Positions 49,706 to 60,614 of a DNA stretch of 64,000 nt are shown piece by piece; position 1 is the stretch's first letter; each line of letters starts with the position of its first letter. The stretch covers positions 10,580,821 through 10,644,820 of the forward strand of contig BROE01000003.1 in NCBI GenBank assembly GCA_036571765.1, in the 5' to 3' direction. Both the position numbers and the translations under genes were made by a program. The notes below the pieces were generated by a model. The model made no database searches. It worked only from the letters and a program-made list of their open reading frames with translations, and was not told the origin of the DNA. This DNA comes from Plecoglossus altivelis. Its lineage: Eukaryota > Chordata > Actinopteri > Osmeriformes > Plecoglossidae.

Positions 49706-51588
49706 ATGAGCCACGATAATTCGATGTAGGCTTCACATCCTATGCTTCAGTATGACATATATAGAAAGACAGCATTTGGCAAGTCTTCGATAATATATTT
49801 TCAATATATAAATCCCAGACTACACACACTAATATGTTTTCAATATATTGTCTAATATAATGTATAATATGGTCTACATATTATATGTAACTTGGCATTA
49901 TTATCATAGTTTCATCATTGATAACAATGACGTTCTTGTATGTATTGATGAGGTGTGTATAGAGGAGGTGTATATACAGTAGAAGAGGTGTGTGATTATT
50001 TAGAATGTATGTGTGTCAATGAGGTGTATGTATAGAGGAGGTGTGTATGTAGACAAGGTGTGTATAGAGGAAGTGTATATGAAGAAGGTGTTTATATAGA
50101 TGGGATGTAAGGATTCCTGGATGTAGACCAGCTCAAATTAGTCTGGGATGTGACACGGCAGACGTCCAGCCAATCACCTGCCATGAGATCAAGTGACTGA
50201 TGGGAAAAGAAGTCTTTGTGTCTGGATGCATTCTTGCTGACGTTTGTGTGTGTGAGCAAGTTGTGTTCGTGTATGTGTGCTTGCTCGCTGACGTGTGTGC
50301 GAGTGTGAGTGTGTGTGTGCGCGTGTGAGTTGGTCTTGGGTGTCTGATGAGGGTGATTGAGTGTACTTCCAAGCTGAAGAGTCAGAGAATGTGCCGGCTC
50401 AGATGGTAATTAATTGGGTGAGATCTCCAAGTGAAGATGTTCTTTGGAGGCTAGAAACTTCTCAGTAACTTTCCACTGTGTCTACTGGCTGTCAGACACT
50501 CAGTACACAGAGTACCCAGAGTTATGGTAATAGAAATAACTGGTTTGACGTTTCCAATCCCTCTCCTTTGGTCTGAATACAACATGGAAACATACCATAA
50601 GGATTCAGTTGCTCATCAAGCAAATATTTTGGGATTGCTCATCATCTCTCAACTTTTTTCTCTCTCTTCTATCTCCTCTTCTTTCCACTCTCATCCTCTC
50701 GTTTTCTTACCTTCCTCTTCCTCTTCTTCCTCTCACCCTTTCCCCCACCTCAATCTCTACATTCCCTCCTCTCTCATCTCCTCTCTGCTCCCTCTTTCTC
50801 TCCTTCCCCTCCCCCTTCCTCTCACCTCTATACCTTCTCCCCCTCCTCGTGTCCTCCCTCTACTCTCTCCCCCTCTAGTTTGCGTCGTGCTATGCCAGGA
50901 ACAGCATCAGCGACCAACCCCTGCAGCTGTTTGGGCATGGCCCAGGTGGGGACTACATGTCCCTGTTCACTTACCGAGGCCCACGGGGTGCTGCCCGCCC
51001 CCGCCTGGTGGGCCACGCCCCCAAGATGACCCTCCGTCAGATCTGCGGCATGCTTCGCCTAATGCGCCAGCTGAGAAAACGGGAGGCGGCGGCCGCCGCA
51101 GCCAACGCTAGGTGAGTCTGACAAATAAACCCTGCAACTTGACGAGGCTGGTTCAGGCACGTCATGTCATTTGCTGACGTCACTTGCACCATCACTGCAG
51201 GGGTGTTCGTTCAAGGATAGGACTAGAACACTGCATGCAGTCCCAGACTCGAACACACTTGCTCACGCGTCATGTCTTTGCTTTCTCTCTTCTCCTCCCT
51301 CCCTCTCTTTCACTCTCTCTCACACACACATTTCACCCTCTCCAATGGATCCCTCCTTCTTTCTTTCTTCTTCAATCTCATTTCTCTCACCCATATATTT
51401 CTCTCTCCTCCTCTGTCTCTCCCCTCCCCTCTCTCTCTCTCCTCCCCTATGGTTTTCTCTCCCTCAGGAAGCAGGCGTCTCCCGTTCCGGTCCCGGTGTC
51501 TCCCATCACCAGGACAGAGAGGAGGTGTCTGCCTGCTTGTTTCAGACGCAGACGCAGCAGCAATAAAGCCACGAAAAGAGTCGCCTGA
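49611..51588 (+). CDS. Unrecognised three-exon gene, 123 aa basic protein
   Basis: I do not recognise this protein. Exons: 49611-49628, 50879-51111, 51468-51588. Borders are textbook: CCT|GTGAGT to CCCTCTAG|TTT, and GCTAG|GTGAGTC to CCCTCAG|GAAG. The three pieces total 372 bases, exactly 124 codons with stop. The ATG (CTCTCCATGG) follows an in-frame stop at 49581-49583. Third positions in exon 2 are strongly G/C, as in a real gene. The product starts MATVVPFASCYARNS, then has FGHGPGGDYMSLFTYRG, a probable helix from MTLRQICGMLRLMRQLRKRE into a poly-Ala run, PVPVPVSP, and a basic end with CLPACFRRRRSSNK. There is no signal peptide or membrane span. The Arg/Lys clusters could be nuclear localisation or nucleic-acid contact (inference). 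It lies between fa2h and csnk2a2, on the opposite strand to both. AATAAA at 52334 could end the transcript. Confidence 0.5.
49656..49706. repeat. (GAT)n trinucleotide repeat
   Basis: About 12 GAT units 30 bases after the donor of the putative first exon of the unrecognised gene. Confidence 0.95.
50641..50878. repeat. 240-bp pyrimidine-rich tract ending in a splice acceptor
   Basis: Almost pure C/T, ending CCCCCTCTAG at the start of exon 2 of the unrecognised gene. A second C/T-rich tract (51280-51466) precedes its exon 3. These act as very long polypyrimidine tracts if the gene is real. Confidence 0.85.
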
Positions 51589-52333
51589 CCCTGGACCTCT
51601 TGAGCCTCCCTCCCTCTTCTCAAACACCCTTCACCAATCACCCAGCACCTACAGTCCTCTCCATCCCAAACACACTGTACGAACAGAACAGTATTACCAA
51701 TCCTGCAGATCCTCCCTACTAACCACCTTGGGGGGGGGGGTGATATATTCCTACATTTACACGTGGATGGAGTCTCCACACACCAAACCAGAAACACAGA
51801 GTTCAAAGCTAAGATAGGGGGGGCGGGGGGGTAGCGATAGTCGACGGGGGTTTGAGTGACAAGGTTTGGTGGAAGGTGAGTGGGGGGGGGTGGTTTGTTA
51901 GATGTTGCACCTGTACTTTTCCGTTTCCAAGGAGGGAAGGAATGAAGGAAGGTGGGGGGGACTAACGACTGAAGAAAGAGAGCTGTTCATCTCAGCTCAG
52001 TCTGGTTGGCTATTACAACACTCCTAGATCTATCTGCTTGGGTCTCTCGTGTGTAATTACAGCAGGGTTAGCAGTCCACTCCAGTGGAGGGTTGCCTGTA
52101 ATTAAACCAGTGGAAACGTCACAGAAAGAAGAGAAGAGACACGTGTTGGACTTGCTGTCCTTTTACTGTCGTCTGCGTTTTTGGAGTTTGCTGAACTTTT
52201 CCATTGTACTCTGAAGCATGTAGCTTTCCTGCTATGTTTACTTTTGAAATGTAATTAAATGACTTTTTGGAATTATAATCTGTCCTGTGTTGCAGTGTTC
52301 TGCTGTGTTCTGTCACAGATGTGTGTGCTATGT

Positions 52334-52339
52334 AATAAA
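52334..52339 (+). other. Polyadenylation signal (+)
   Basis: AATAAA, 0.75 kb after the stop of the 123-aa gene, preceded by TGTGT-rich sequence. It supports a + strand transcript ending near 52355. Confidence 0.5.
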
Positions 52340-52399
52340 CTTAAGGCGAAAGTTGTGATGCGTATGCAATTGTAATATTGTGACTTAGGCTATATACAG

Positions 52400-52405
52400 T
52401 TTATT
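52400..52405 (-). other. Polyadenylation signal (-)
   Basis: TTTATT on + reads AATAAA on -. It is 61 bases from the + strand signal, so two transcripts may end tail-to-tail here. Confidence 0.35.
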
Positions 52406-53105
52406 TGGTCTGGTTGAGGTACACTGGGAAACCTTTGGGTGACTTAGCAAATGGACAAAATACAGTCATAAGATTCCTGTAAGAAAGAATCACAATCAGG
52501 CAGTTAAACCGGAGACTAAGCAGCCAGAAAACATACACCTACATACAGATGGAATGACAACGTTACATACAAACAACCCTGTACTCTTTTCTCACATATC
52601 GAATGTTCCTCCTGGTTGTTAGGAGCCATGGACCCTTCAGGTCACCTGGCTCAGGTGTGAACACAGTCAGGTGAACAGGCCTGGATGACCAGCACTGACC
52701 GGACACTCAGCTACAGCTTAATGTTTCATGGGGGGACGGGGGACAAGAGAACAAACAGAGGAGTCAGGTTGTGCGAAAGGAAGCATGGTCTCCAATTTCC
52801 TTTCTGAGGAGGAAGTTGATATTTCAGTCACACTTCTCTGAAGTTACAGTACACACACACTCCTGCTTCCAGGCCAGTTGAATTGATGAGTAGCAGGGGT
52901 GGGTGATAGTTAACAAGGGTGAGAGGTATTCGTACTAGGCAAAGTTATGACGTATTTGTACTGGATAGCTGCCCGACAAACATCTCTGACTGTACACACT
53001 GTCGAGGTTTCTCTGTAGACACTCTGTCCTAAACCAACTCATTATTTTTAAGCACGTGGGTGCAGCTCTCCAACAAACTGGACTGGTCACCGAACACCGA
53101 TCCCC

Positions 53106-53453
53106 TCAACGAGGAGGGACAGACCGAGAGGCTGCCAGCGAGATGTTGTCGTGCAGCTCGTTCAGCAGGGGGTAAGCAGGTGTGGCTGATCGAGGAAGGA
53201 AAAGGGAGCATCTCATTGGATACCGACTGGGGGAAGGTGGAAGGTATGAGATCCAGAGGGGTTGGATGCTGAGCTGTGGGCTGTAGTGAGGCGTTCCACT
53301 GTCATCAAGTGTCTCGAAGCAGGCAAGCTGGTCTCCAGGCTGACTCCAGAGGCCGGACACGTTTTCAACGTCGCCCCTTGAATTCATCATCAGAGAGGGA
53401 TGAAGGGGAGGAGGAAGTGGAGATGATGTCTGCATGTGTTCTAGGACTGGAGC
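53106..53453 (-). CDS. Candidate terminal exon, unrecognised
   Basis: An open frame on - ends in TGA at 53106. It begins after a good acceptor (GGGTTTTCTTCCAG|GCT) and has varied, protein-like composition (for example LLNELHDNISLAASRS, SQPGDQLACFETLDD) in a region without repeats. I do not recognise it, and no upstream exon could be linked. It lies downstream of csnk2a2 on the same strand, so it could be an alternative csnk2a2 3' exon, a separate small gene, or a chance open frame. Confidence 0.22.
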   Translation of the reverse strand, partial: APVLEHMQTSSPLPPPLHPSLMMNSRGDVENVSGLWSQPGDQLACFETLDDSGTPHYSPQLSIQPLWISYLPPSPSRYPMRCSLFLPRSATPAYPLLNELHDNISLAASRSVPPR

Positions 53454-54498
53454 CTGGAAGAAAACCCAGACAATTAGCTGGCCCACAATCTCCATGTACT
53501 TAGTTAAAGTACATTAGGGTAGAGCCATAGCTACTATGCAGGTGCAGAACTACTGCTCCCATCAGCCAACAGGAGCTGCCATGGAGAACACAAGAGACAA
53601 TTCATGTTTGACGGTGATAATTAGCTGACCTGCCCAACACTCAACCAAGTGTCTGTTTGCCTTTGATGATGGTAGACGTTAAGACGTTACGTCCGAGAGC
53701 GACTGGACCTGTTATGCAAGTCTGGTTACACAAGACGCCCCATATATATAGACTTACTGAAGAACACAGCAAGGATGGTGTATGAAGTCGACTGAAATAC
53801 TAGATGATTCATGTGCCATGGGCTGGTCACTAGAGCTCCACATGCACAACCTGAACCAGACTGAATGTCACTTCTACTGTACACTAGTAGAAGGTTGGAC
53901 ACACACATACTTCACATCAGAGCCTTTGTAAGGGATCTCTACAGCTTGATTGGCAAGGAGTTATCAACCAGCTGCAGCACACAGGGGTGTGAAACTAATA
54001 AAGGTCATGCTACGTATGGTCTGAAAAACGGTGCCGCTTCCATGTCAAAAATGACAGCAAGGTCTGATCTGTCAGCAGTTGAAACACCCAAACAAACCTC
54101 TGTTCTTGGAACTGGCATCCATCCGTTATCCTGATGTACAATGTGCTGCAGGCGGAGCCTTTGTACGTGCCTGTGTGTGCGGGTACTCATGTGAGACAGC
54201 CACTTGGCTGTCAACTTATCAACCTATCGTGTTCCATAAAGATTACACAAGTAGTGACGTGAGTGTGGGATAGGGTTGGGTCATCTCAGTCTCTGATCGC
54301 TGCATCAGCTGGGCCAGGCCTCCAGCACCATGACCGACTACAGGGGTAGACATGGGCTCTGCCCTGCTTCCAGTACAGAGGACATCACCTGACAGCACCT
54401 GCTGTCCAGGAGACCCTGAAATATCCTTGCCTCCCATCTCTGGGGTAGACCGGGAGACGAGTCACAACACGAGACACGTTCATCTAAATAAAAATCAT

Positions 54499-54504
54499 TT
54501 TATT
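54499..54504 (-). other. csnk2a2: csnk2a2 polyadenylation signal (candidate)
   Basis: TTTATT on + reads AATAAA on -, 0.74 kb after the csnk2a2 stop, next to a trinucleotide tract. Confidence 0.5.
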
Positions 54505-54511
54505 TCCATTA

Positions 54512-54592
54512 ATATTATTATTATTATTATCATCATCATCGTCATCATCAGCGGCGTCGTCATCATCATCATCATCGTCGTGGTCGTTCCAG
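54512..54592. repeat. (ATT)n/(ATC)n/(GTC)n trinucleotide repeat
   Basis: ATT units grade into ATC and GTC units. If the polyadenylation signal at 54499 is used, this tract is transcribed in the csnk2a2 3' UTR. Confidence 0.92.
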
Positions 54593-55181
54593 CTGGAGCA
54601 GAGAGGTCCACCATGTCGGGAATACAACAGCAGAATGCAGACAGAACTGAGGTCTGTCAGGGACAGGCTACTGGGCTGGTAGACAGACAGCCGGGGGGTA
54701 CAGGGTGGTGGAGGGGGAGGAGGGGCAGTCTGGCACTCCTTTTCATTCTCCATGCTTAGATTAACGAGAGAGGGAGGGGCTTCTGTTTACCTACTGAGAG
54801 GGGGAGTGTGAGGGAGAGGAGGAAGGGAGGGAGGGAGGGAGGGGAGGACACGGGGGCAGGAAGGCAGCAGTGACAGTATCAAATGATTCTCATTGGTCTG
54901 GCTGCTTCCCACACACCCAGCTGGGGCCGGCCAACCACAGAGACTGACACAGAAGGAGTGTGTGTATGTGTGCATGTCTGTTGGTGTGGGTGTGTCTGTC
55001 TGTGTGTGTGTGTGTCTGTGTGTGTGTTACTGGTGGGAATTGCTTTGATCCACAGTCACTGTACACTTGTAGAGGTTTCTGCCACAGAGGAGTTAAGAGA
55101 TGAGGTAACCATCTTTCACCTGAAACAACAAGAAGAAGGGAATGCTTCACCTGAAATCATTCCTAATGTGTGTGAGCATAC

Positions 55182-55186
55182 ATGTG

Positions 55187-55227
<41 letters not shown>
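55182..55227. repeat. (GT)n microsatellite
   Basis: GT run 20 bases beyond the csnk2a2 stop codon, within its 3' UTR. More GT-rich patches lie at 54960-55030 and 55375-55520. Confidence 0.95.
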
Positions 55228-55228
<1 letters not shown>

Positions 55229-55246
55229 ACTCGTCCATACCAGCTC

Positions 55247-57314
55247 TCATCGAGCTGTAGTTGATCCACTGGACACCATGTTTCCATCGGAATTGGACAA
55301 AGACTGCTCCTTTACCACAGGGTCTGGAGGGACAGAGACAGGCATCACTGGTGGAGCAACAGTGTGGCTGTATGAGTGTGTGTGCATGCGTGTGTGTGTG
55401 TGAGCGCGCCTGTGTGTGTATGAGTGTGTGCGCGTGCATGCTATGTCAATGAGCTTGTGTGTACGAGTGCGAATGAGGTGGTGTTTGAGTGTGTGTGTGT
55501 GTGTGTGTGTGCGTGCGTGTGAAGACCTACAGAAGTAGGGGTGTTCCATGGCCTCCGTGGCCGTCAGTCTCTGCTGGTGGTCGTAGCGCAGCAGCTTGTC
55601 CAGCAGGTCCAGGGCCTCTGGACTCACCAGGTGCTGGTTCTCCGTCTGGACAAACTGCTCCCAGCGCTTCCTGCTCTGCCTGCAGGGGGCAGGGCCAGGG
55701 ACGGGATGGGAGAGGAGTGGGAGGGACAGGTGAGAGACAGGGAGAGAGACAGGGAGTGAGTGAGTGAGTGACTGAACAAAAGAGGGAGAACTGGAGAGAT
55801 AGCGAAGAGATACTCACTGCCCTAACAGGTCCTTAAAGCGAGGGTCCAGTTCGATGTGGTATTTGCGCAGGTATCCAAACAGCTCATCTGTCCCCAGCAC
55901 TTTGGCAATGCGGACCAGCTGCACACACACAACCACATCCCATCCACTGAAGCTGATACGGTCATATCTACCACCCATATTCTTCCTTTGTGCGCTTGTG
56001 TGTGTACCTGGTTGTGATTGCATATGTCTGCGTGTATGTACCAGGTTGTGTGTGTGTGTATACCAGAATGTGCGCTTGTGTGTGTACCTGGTCATAGTTG
56101 TCTTGGCCGTGGAAGAAAGGCTCTTTCCTGAAGATCATGCTAGCCAGCATACAGCCCAGACTCCACATGTCCAGACTGTAGTCGTACATCTGGGAGAACA
56201 GAGTGCACGCACACAGTCAGCTACACGGAGGCCCACCACTCTCGCTCTTTCTTTCTCACTGGGATCGACTGGGTTTGTCTGTCTGTGTGTGTATTTACCT
56301 GGTAGTCCACCAGTAGTTCAGGACCTTTGAAGTATCGAGATGCCACCCTGACGTTGTACTCCTGGGCAGGATGGTAAAACTCTGCTAGGCCCCAGTCAAT
56401 CAGACGCAGCTACACACACGCACACGCACATGCACACAAGAGCCAAAAAGTGCACACCGAAAACAAAAGGTCAAAAGCACTGAATGATACCAATCACACG
56501 GACTAAGTACGGGTCCATCTCGTTCTCTATATCTGCAGCGTGAGGGTCTGCTGCCCTCTGGTGGACAGTCTTCATTTTGCCCAGACACGGTCCACAACCA
56601 GCATTTTAGAACGCTCTCCCATATAAAACCCATGGATCATGCAGACCTGCATGAGTCTGACAGGACTGCTGTAAACACAGGCCATTCATGGAATAGTCTG
56701 AGAGTGGTAAACCTAGCTTAGGCCAGGAGAAACTATACACACACGCGCGCACGCACACACGCGCACACGCACAAACACACGCGCTCTCAACAGGGGGATG
56801 CCTACCTTCCTCATCTGGTGATCGATCATCACATTGTGAGGTTTGACGTCACGGTGCATGATCCCCATACTGTGGCAGTAGTCCAGAGCCTGGGAGAGAA
56901 CACACACATACACACACTGGCAGAATCCGCCTCGGATCGTCTTTCCTCGCTGTCAAAACGCAAACATTTGAACAAGATGTTGTGACACTGTGTTTTCAGA
57001 GAGGGGGAGAGCGGGAGAGATGGCGAGCGAGAAATAGCCAGAGAACGAGAGTGAGAGAGAGAGCGGCAGTGCAACACTCACCTTCAGCAGTTCATACATG
57101 TAAAAACGTATATCAAAATCTGTTAACTTCTGGTAGAGCTCCTGAAGAGACAAGGAGAGAGCACATGAACACTGAGGAGCGCAGGGCAAGGACACACACA
57201 CACGCCCACTTACACACGCACACGCTTGATCATTTCGTAGAAGAGAAGACATGTTCTACCTTAAAATCTGTGTTATTGATGCATTCAAAGACAAGCGCAG
57301 GTGTTCGAGACTGC

Positions 57315-57347
<33 letters not shown>

Positions 57348-59454
57348 GAGAGACAGAGAGACAGAGAGAGAGGGTAAACATGAGAAACCAATCTGAAAGG
57401 GGGCAGGGGGTAAAAATCACCAGAAGCGATCAACATCTCCAGAATCTTCAGGATGTCAGTTACTCAGAGCAATGCTGAAAGAGGTGTTTTGCCACCGTTT
57501 GTTCAACAGAAGCGCCAGAATGTAAATGGAGAGACAGGGAGGGGCATACCACGGGGTCCTTTACTGTGTCGACCAATCGGATGATGTTGGTTCCTCCTCT
57601 TAGGTTCTCCAGGATCTTGATTTCACGTTTGATCTTCTTTTTCTTGACAGGCTAGAGACACATTCACAACCAATAAGCAGGGTGGAGACATCCACAGGCA
57701 ATCAGCCAGCTTGAGACACATCTACAACCAATCATCAGACTGGAGACACGTACACAACAAATCAGCAGGCAGAGACACAACCACAACCAATCAGCTGGCT
57801 GGAGACACATCCACAACCAATCAGCAGGCAGAGACACATCCACAACCAATCAGCCGACTGGAGACACATCCACAACCAATCAGCCCAGTGGAGACACATC
57901 CACAACCAATCAGCCCAATGGAGACACATCCACAACCAAACTGCAGGCCTGAGACACATCAACAAGCAATCAGAGGGCTGAAGACACATCCACAACCAAT
58001 CAACAGGCTGAAGACACATCCACAACCAATCAGCAGGCTGGAGACATACACCTTTCAGAAAAGTGATTTCCTGTGTGATGGTCTGTATATTGCTGTGATG
58101 GGTGTGTCACTGAGTGTGTTGCTGCTGTGATGGGATGCTAATGCTATGCTGGCGCAGCAGCATGGAGGATCTAAGAGCAGCCATGTTCACCTTGAGGATC
58201 TTCACCACCACCTTCTCATTGTTGTTGATGTTGATAGCTTCAAACACCTCGCTGTACTTCCCCCTGCCCAGCTTGCGCACCAACTGGTAGTCCTCCTGGT
58301 TACTGGAGCCAGGGAACACCATGAAAGCGGGAGGAGAAAATTGGGGAATGGGAAGAAAATCACATGACTCACACGGTCCTCATTTCATTTTAGAAAGAGG
58401 TTCTAAACGGTTTGGTGGAAGACGGTTTGTTTTCCAGCAAAGCAGGGGAGAGGATGGGAGCATTTGAGCAACTTTTCAAGCTCCCGCCTGAGGGCCGTAC
58501 TAATGGTCTTAGCCAGAACTTCTGTGTATAATGAGAAACTTCCTGGTGTGACATCCGCAGGACGTGAGTCAACATCCAAACAGTGTGAACATTTTTTATG
58601 ATTTGTTCAAATGATCTGGATGTCTTTTCAGATGCTTGCCGTGTCTCATTTCGTTTTAATGACAGTGGGCAACGTCGTCACCTACCACACATGCTGTGAT
58701 GACAACAAACCGCGACTACGCTAATCTGAAACGCAGGTGATATTGATTGTTCCTTCACCCCTCTGAGGATGGGGTTTCGGTATGGATGAGTATATTCGAT
58801 GTGAGGAAACCATTACAAATCTAAGGCATCATTCTCGTACGCGTCCGGGCCCCCAGGCAGAGGCCCTGCGGCACCTCCCAGATTGATGACTTTCCTATCC
58901 CGATCGATGCTGGAGCTCGTCTATAATAATAGCGCGCAAGGCGCAGACTCGAATTAGGCGAGGATATCCCGCACGCTCCCGTGAAACCTTGTTTACAGGG
59001 CCGTTTCACGACAGATCAATTTCATAAGAATGACAATCCAGAATTAGTATGACGTATTAATGACGGTCTGTTATCATATGATCCAGCTGAAAATATCCAT
59101 CCCCACTAGTCCAAAGCTGCTCGTTATTGATTTTCATCACCACTCATGTAAACCCATTCAATTGTGGATGGCTACTACCTTAATATGGTTAAGGTCTTAC
59201 AACAACCTGAATTCACTTTTATTCTACATAATTCCTATGCATAACTACTAAACTATGAAACGTGCTTGATTGTGCTTGTGATGTGAACATTTCTAACTCG
59301 TGACTGATGTTTTGGACCAATTACAAACCTTAGGAATAAAAGCCTCTCACCTCCAGCTTGGCACGTGGGCCTCATAGTCCCAATATTCCCTGCTCTTCAG
59401 AGTGTTGACATCGGCGTACACCCGAGATTTACTACCGGCCGCCGGGCCCGGCAT
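55247..59454 (-). CDS. csnk2a2: Casein kinase II subunit alpha-prime
   Basis: Constitutively active Ser/Thr kinase catalytic subunit of CK2, which prefers acidic sites. Exons in transcript order: 59454-59351, 58302-58191, 57651-57550, 57310-57260, 57141-57082, 56889-56806, 56409-56299, 56189-56088, 55918-55818, 55679-55531, 55323-55247. All are GT-AG and in phase, giving 350 aa, identical in length to human. The start MPGPAAGSKSRVYADVN and end GSTTAR identify alpha-prime rather than alpha. Kinase features: GRGKYSEVFEA loop, ATP lysine Lys69 (VVVKILK), the CK2 basic stretch PVKKKKIKRE (73-82), HRDVKPHN with catalytic Asp157, the CK2-type DWG (176-178), and SPEALDLLDKLLRYDHQQRL. Nothing is missing. 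Intron 2 holds a CCAAT-bearing minisatellite. Head-to-head with ccdc113. Confidence 0.98.
57311..57375. repeat. (GA)n-rich simple repeat
   Basis: GA/CAGA tract directly upstream (in transcript terms) of csnk2a2 exon 4. On the sense strand it forms the polypyrimidine tract of that acceptor. Confidence 0.9.
57660..58048. repeat. ~30-bp minisatellite carrying CCAAT boxes, 13 units
   Basis: Tandem units close to GAGACACATCCACAACCAAT followed by CAGCAGGCTG, in csnk2a2 intron 2. Nine of 13 units keep CCAAT and six keep CCAATCAG, which fits the NF-Y consensus. The array starts nine bases beyond the exon 3 border (57651). Confidence 0.93.
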
Positions 59455-60614
59455 GGCGAGCACCGGAGCTCGGTCTGTGTGGAGGATGCGATTGCCACTG
59501 AGCTCTTTTGCTATGCAGGCAACAGAAACCGCTCAGACCTTCCACGGGTCGTATGATGTACCGCTAGCCTACTTTATAGCTTAAAAGATAACCAACTGCG
59601 CTGCAGACAGCTAACAATTAGCAGCGCCTGTCGCACGGATTGTCAGAAGCAGCTAAACCGACTGGGGCTTCAAGGTTCTGGATGAACGAGGGGGCAGAGA
59701 GCCGTCAAAAATAGCCAGAGTTAAGACGAGGGGGAGGGGAGGTGTGTTGAGGTAGACGAGGTGAAATAACAAACTGGCCTTAGTACTTAGCTTATATTAA
59801 AAGTTTAGAGCATCGTAGTAAAAATTACCCCAAACTAGGCAAAGATGCGACGATTCTGGTGTTAAGGAATCCAATTATTGTTTCCTATATTGGGCCTGAA
59901 ATCCCGAATCCGACGCAATAAGTTCCTACGCGAATACATCCGAGTCAAATGAACCGTATTCCAGCGCGGGGGGGTCTTTAAAAAAGAAAAATCCCGATCA
60001 TTAAGAAGTAGGCTAGTTTGAGTTAAAACGGTTCACCCATTTTTACTAAACGGCATACTGACTGGTCGCTATCGCCGGTTGGAAAGGGGGTGGAGTAGAA
60101 ATCGATGTTGTCAGATAGCTATCATGCTATCTCTGAGATATCGCACCACCGATGAGTGCGGTGCGATGCACCCTCGCTGGGGCGCGTGGCATAAGCAAGC
60201 GGTATGAAACCACCTCGAAATCCCTTTAAAAATCTGGCGGAGATCGGGTTTTTGGGGTTTTCTTTTAGAAACCCCCCCGGTCCTTATTCCGAACCGCAGG
60301 GAACCGGATTGCCATGGAACAGCCACCCGGAAATGAATACCACATGGACAAACTCGTAGGATTCCAGTTCGCCCCAGTTTCATACAGCAACAGTGTACAA
60401 GACAGCGCGATCTAGTGGGTAGGAGGTATGCATAGCCTCAAACATTATTTTATCTTATCTCATCAAAATTAATCGTTTGAATTATTATCTCTACCAGTTG
60501 ACATGCATTTAGCCTCAAACTATATTATAAAGCTTTAATAGATCTACGTTCGGAGGAATCCCACGTGACACGCAACTTTCATCCACCGCACAAGGTTTGT
60601 TTACCTTAGCAACC
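59455..60614. promoter_or_regulatory. csnk2a2/ccdc113 bidirectional promoter region
   Basis: 1.16 kb between divergent start codons, including both 5' UTRs. It has several CpG-rich patches (59390-59480, 60060-60360), a CACGTG E-box at 60551-60556, and an X-box-like site at 60600-60613. No coding frame is supported. The same head-to-head pair occurs in mammals. Confidence 0.7.
60600..60613 (+). promoter_or_regulatory. ccdc113: RFX X-box-like motif
   Basis: TTTACCTTAGCAAC matches 13 of 14 positions of the ciliary X-box consensus RTHNYYWTRRNRAC. It ends one base before the ccdc113 ATG. RFX factors drive many ciliary genes through such sites, so the motif fits the gene's role. Its position so close to the ATG is unusual. 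Confidence 0.5.

Larger units (their letters stand above)
51589..53105. other. Region between the 123-aa gene and a candidate minus-strand exon
   Basis: Probably 3' UTR on both strands. G-rich runs at 51728-51960 are low complexity. No coding signal is seen. Confidence 0.45.

Noticed and set aside
50524..51111. 195-codon frame beginning upstream of the 50879 acceptor
   Set aside because: Its start lies in the pyrimidine tract and it uses the wrong phase; the splice-compatible frame gives the 123-aa protein.
57762..58130. Open frames on both strands reading HPQPIS or WLWMCLQ repeats
   Set aside because: Generated by the ~30-bp CCAAT minisatellite in csnk2a2 intron 2.
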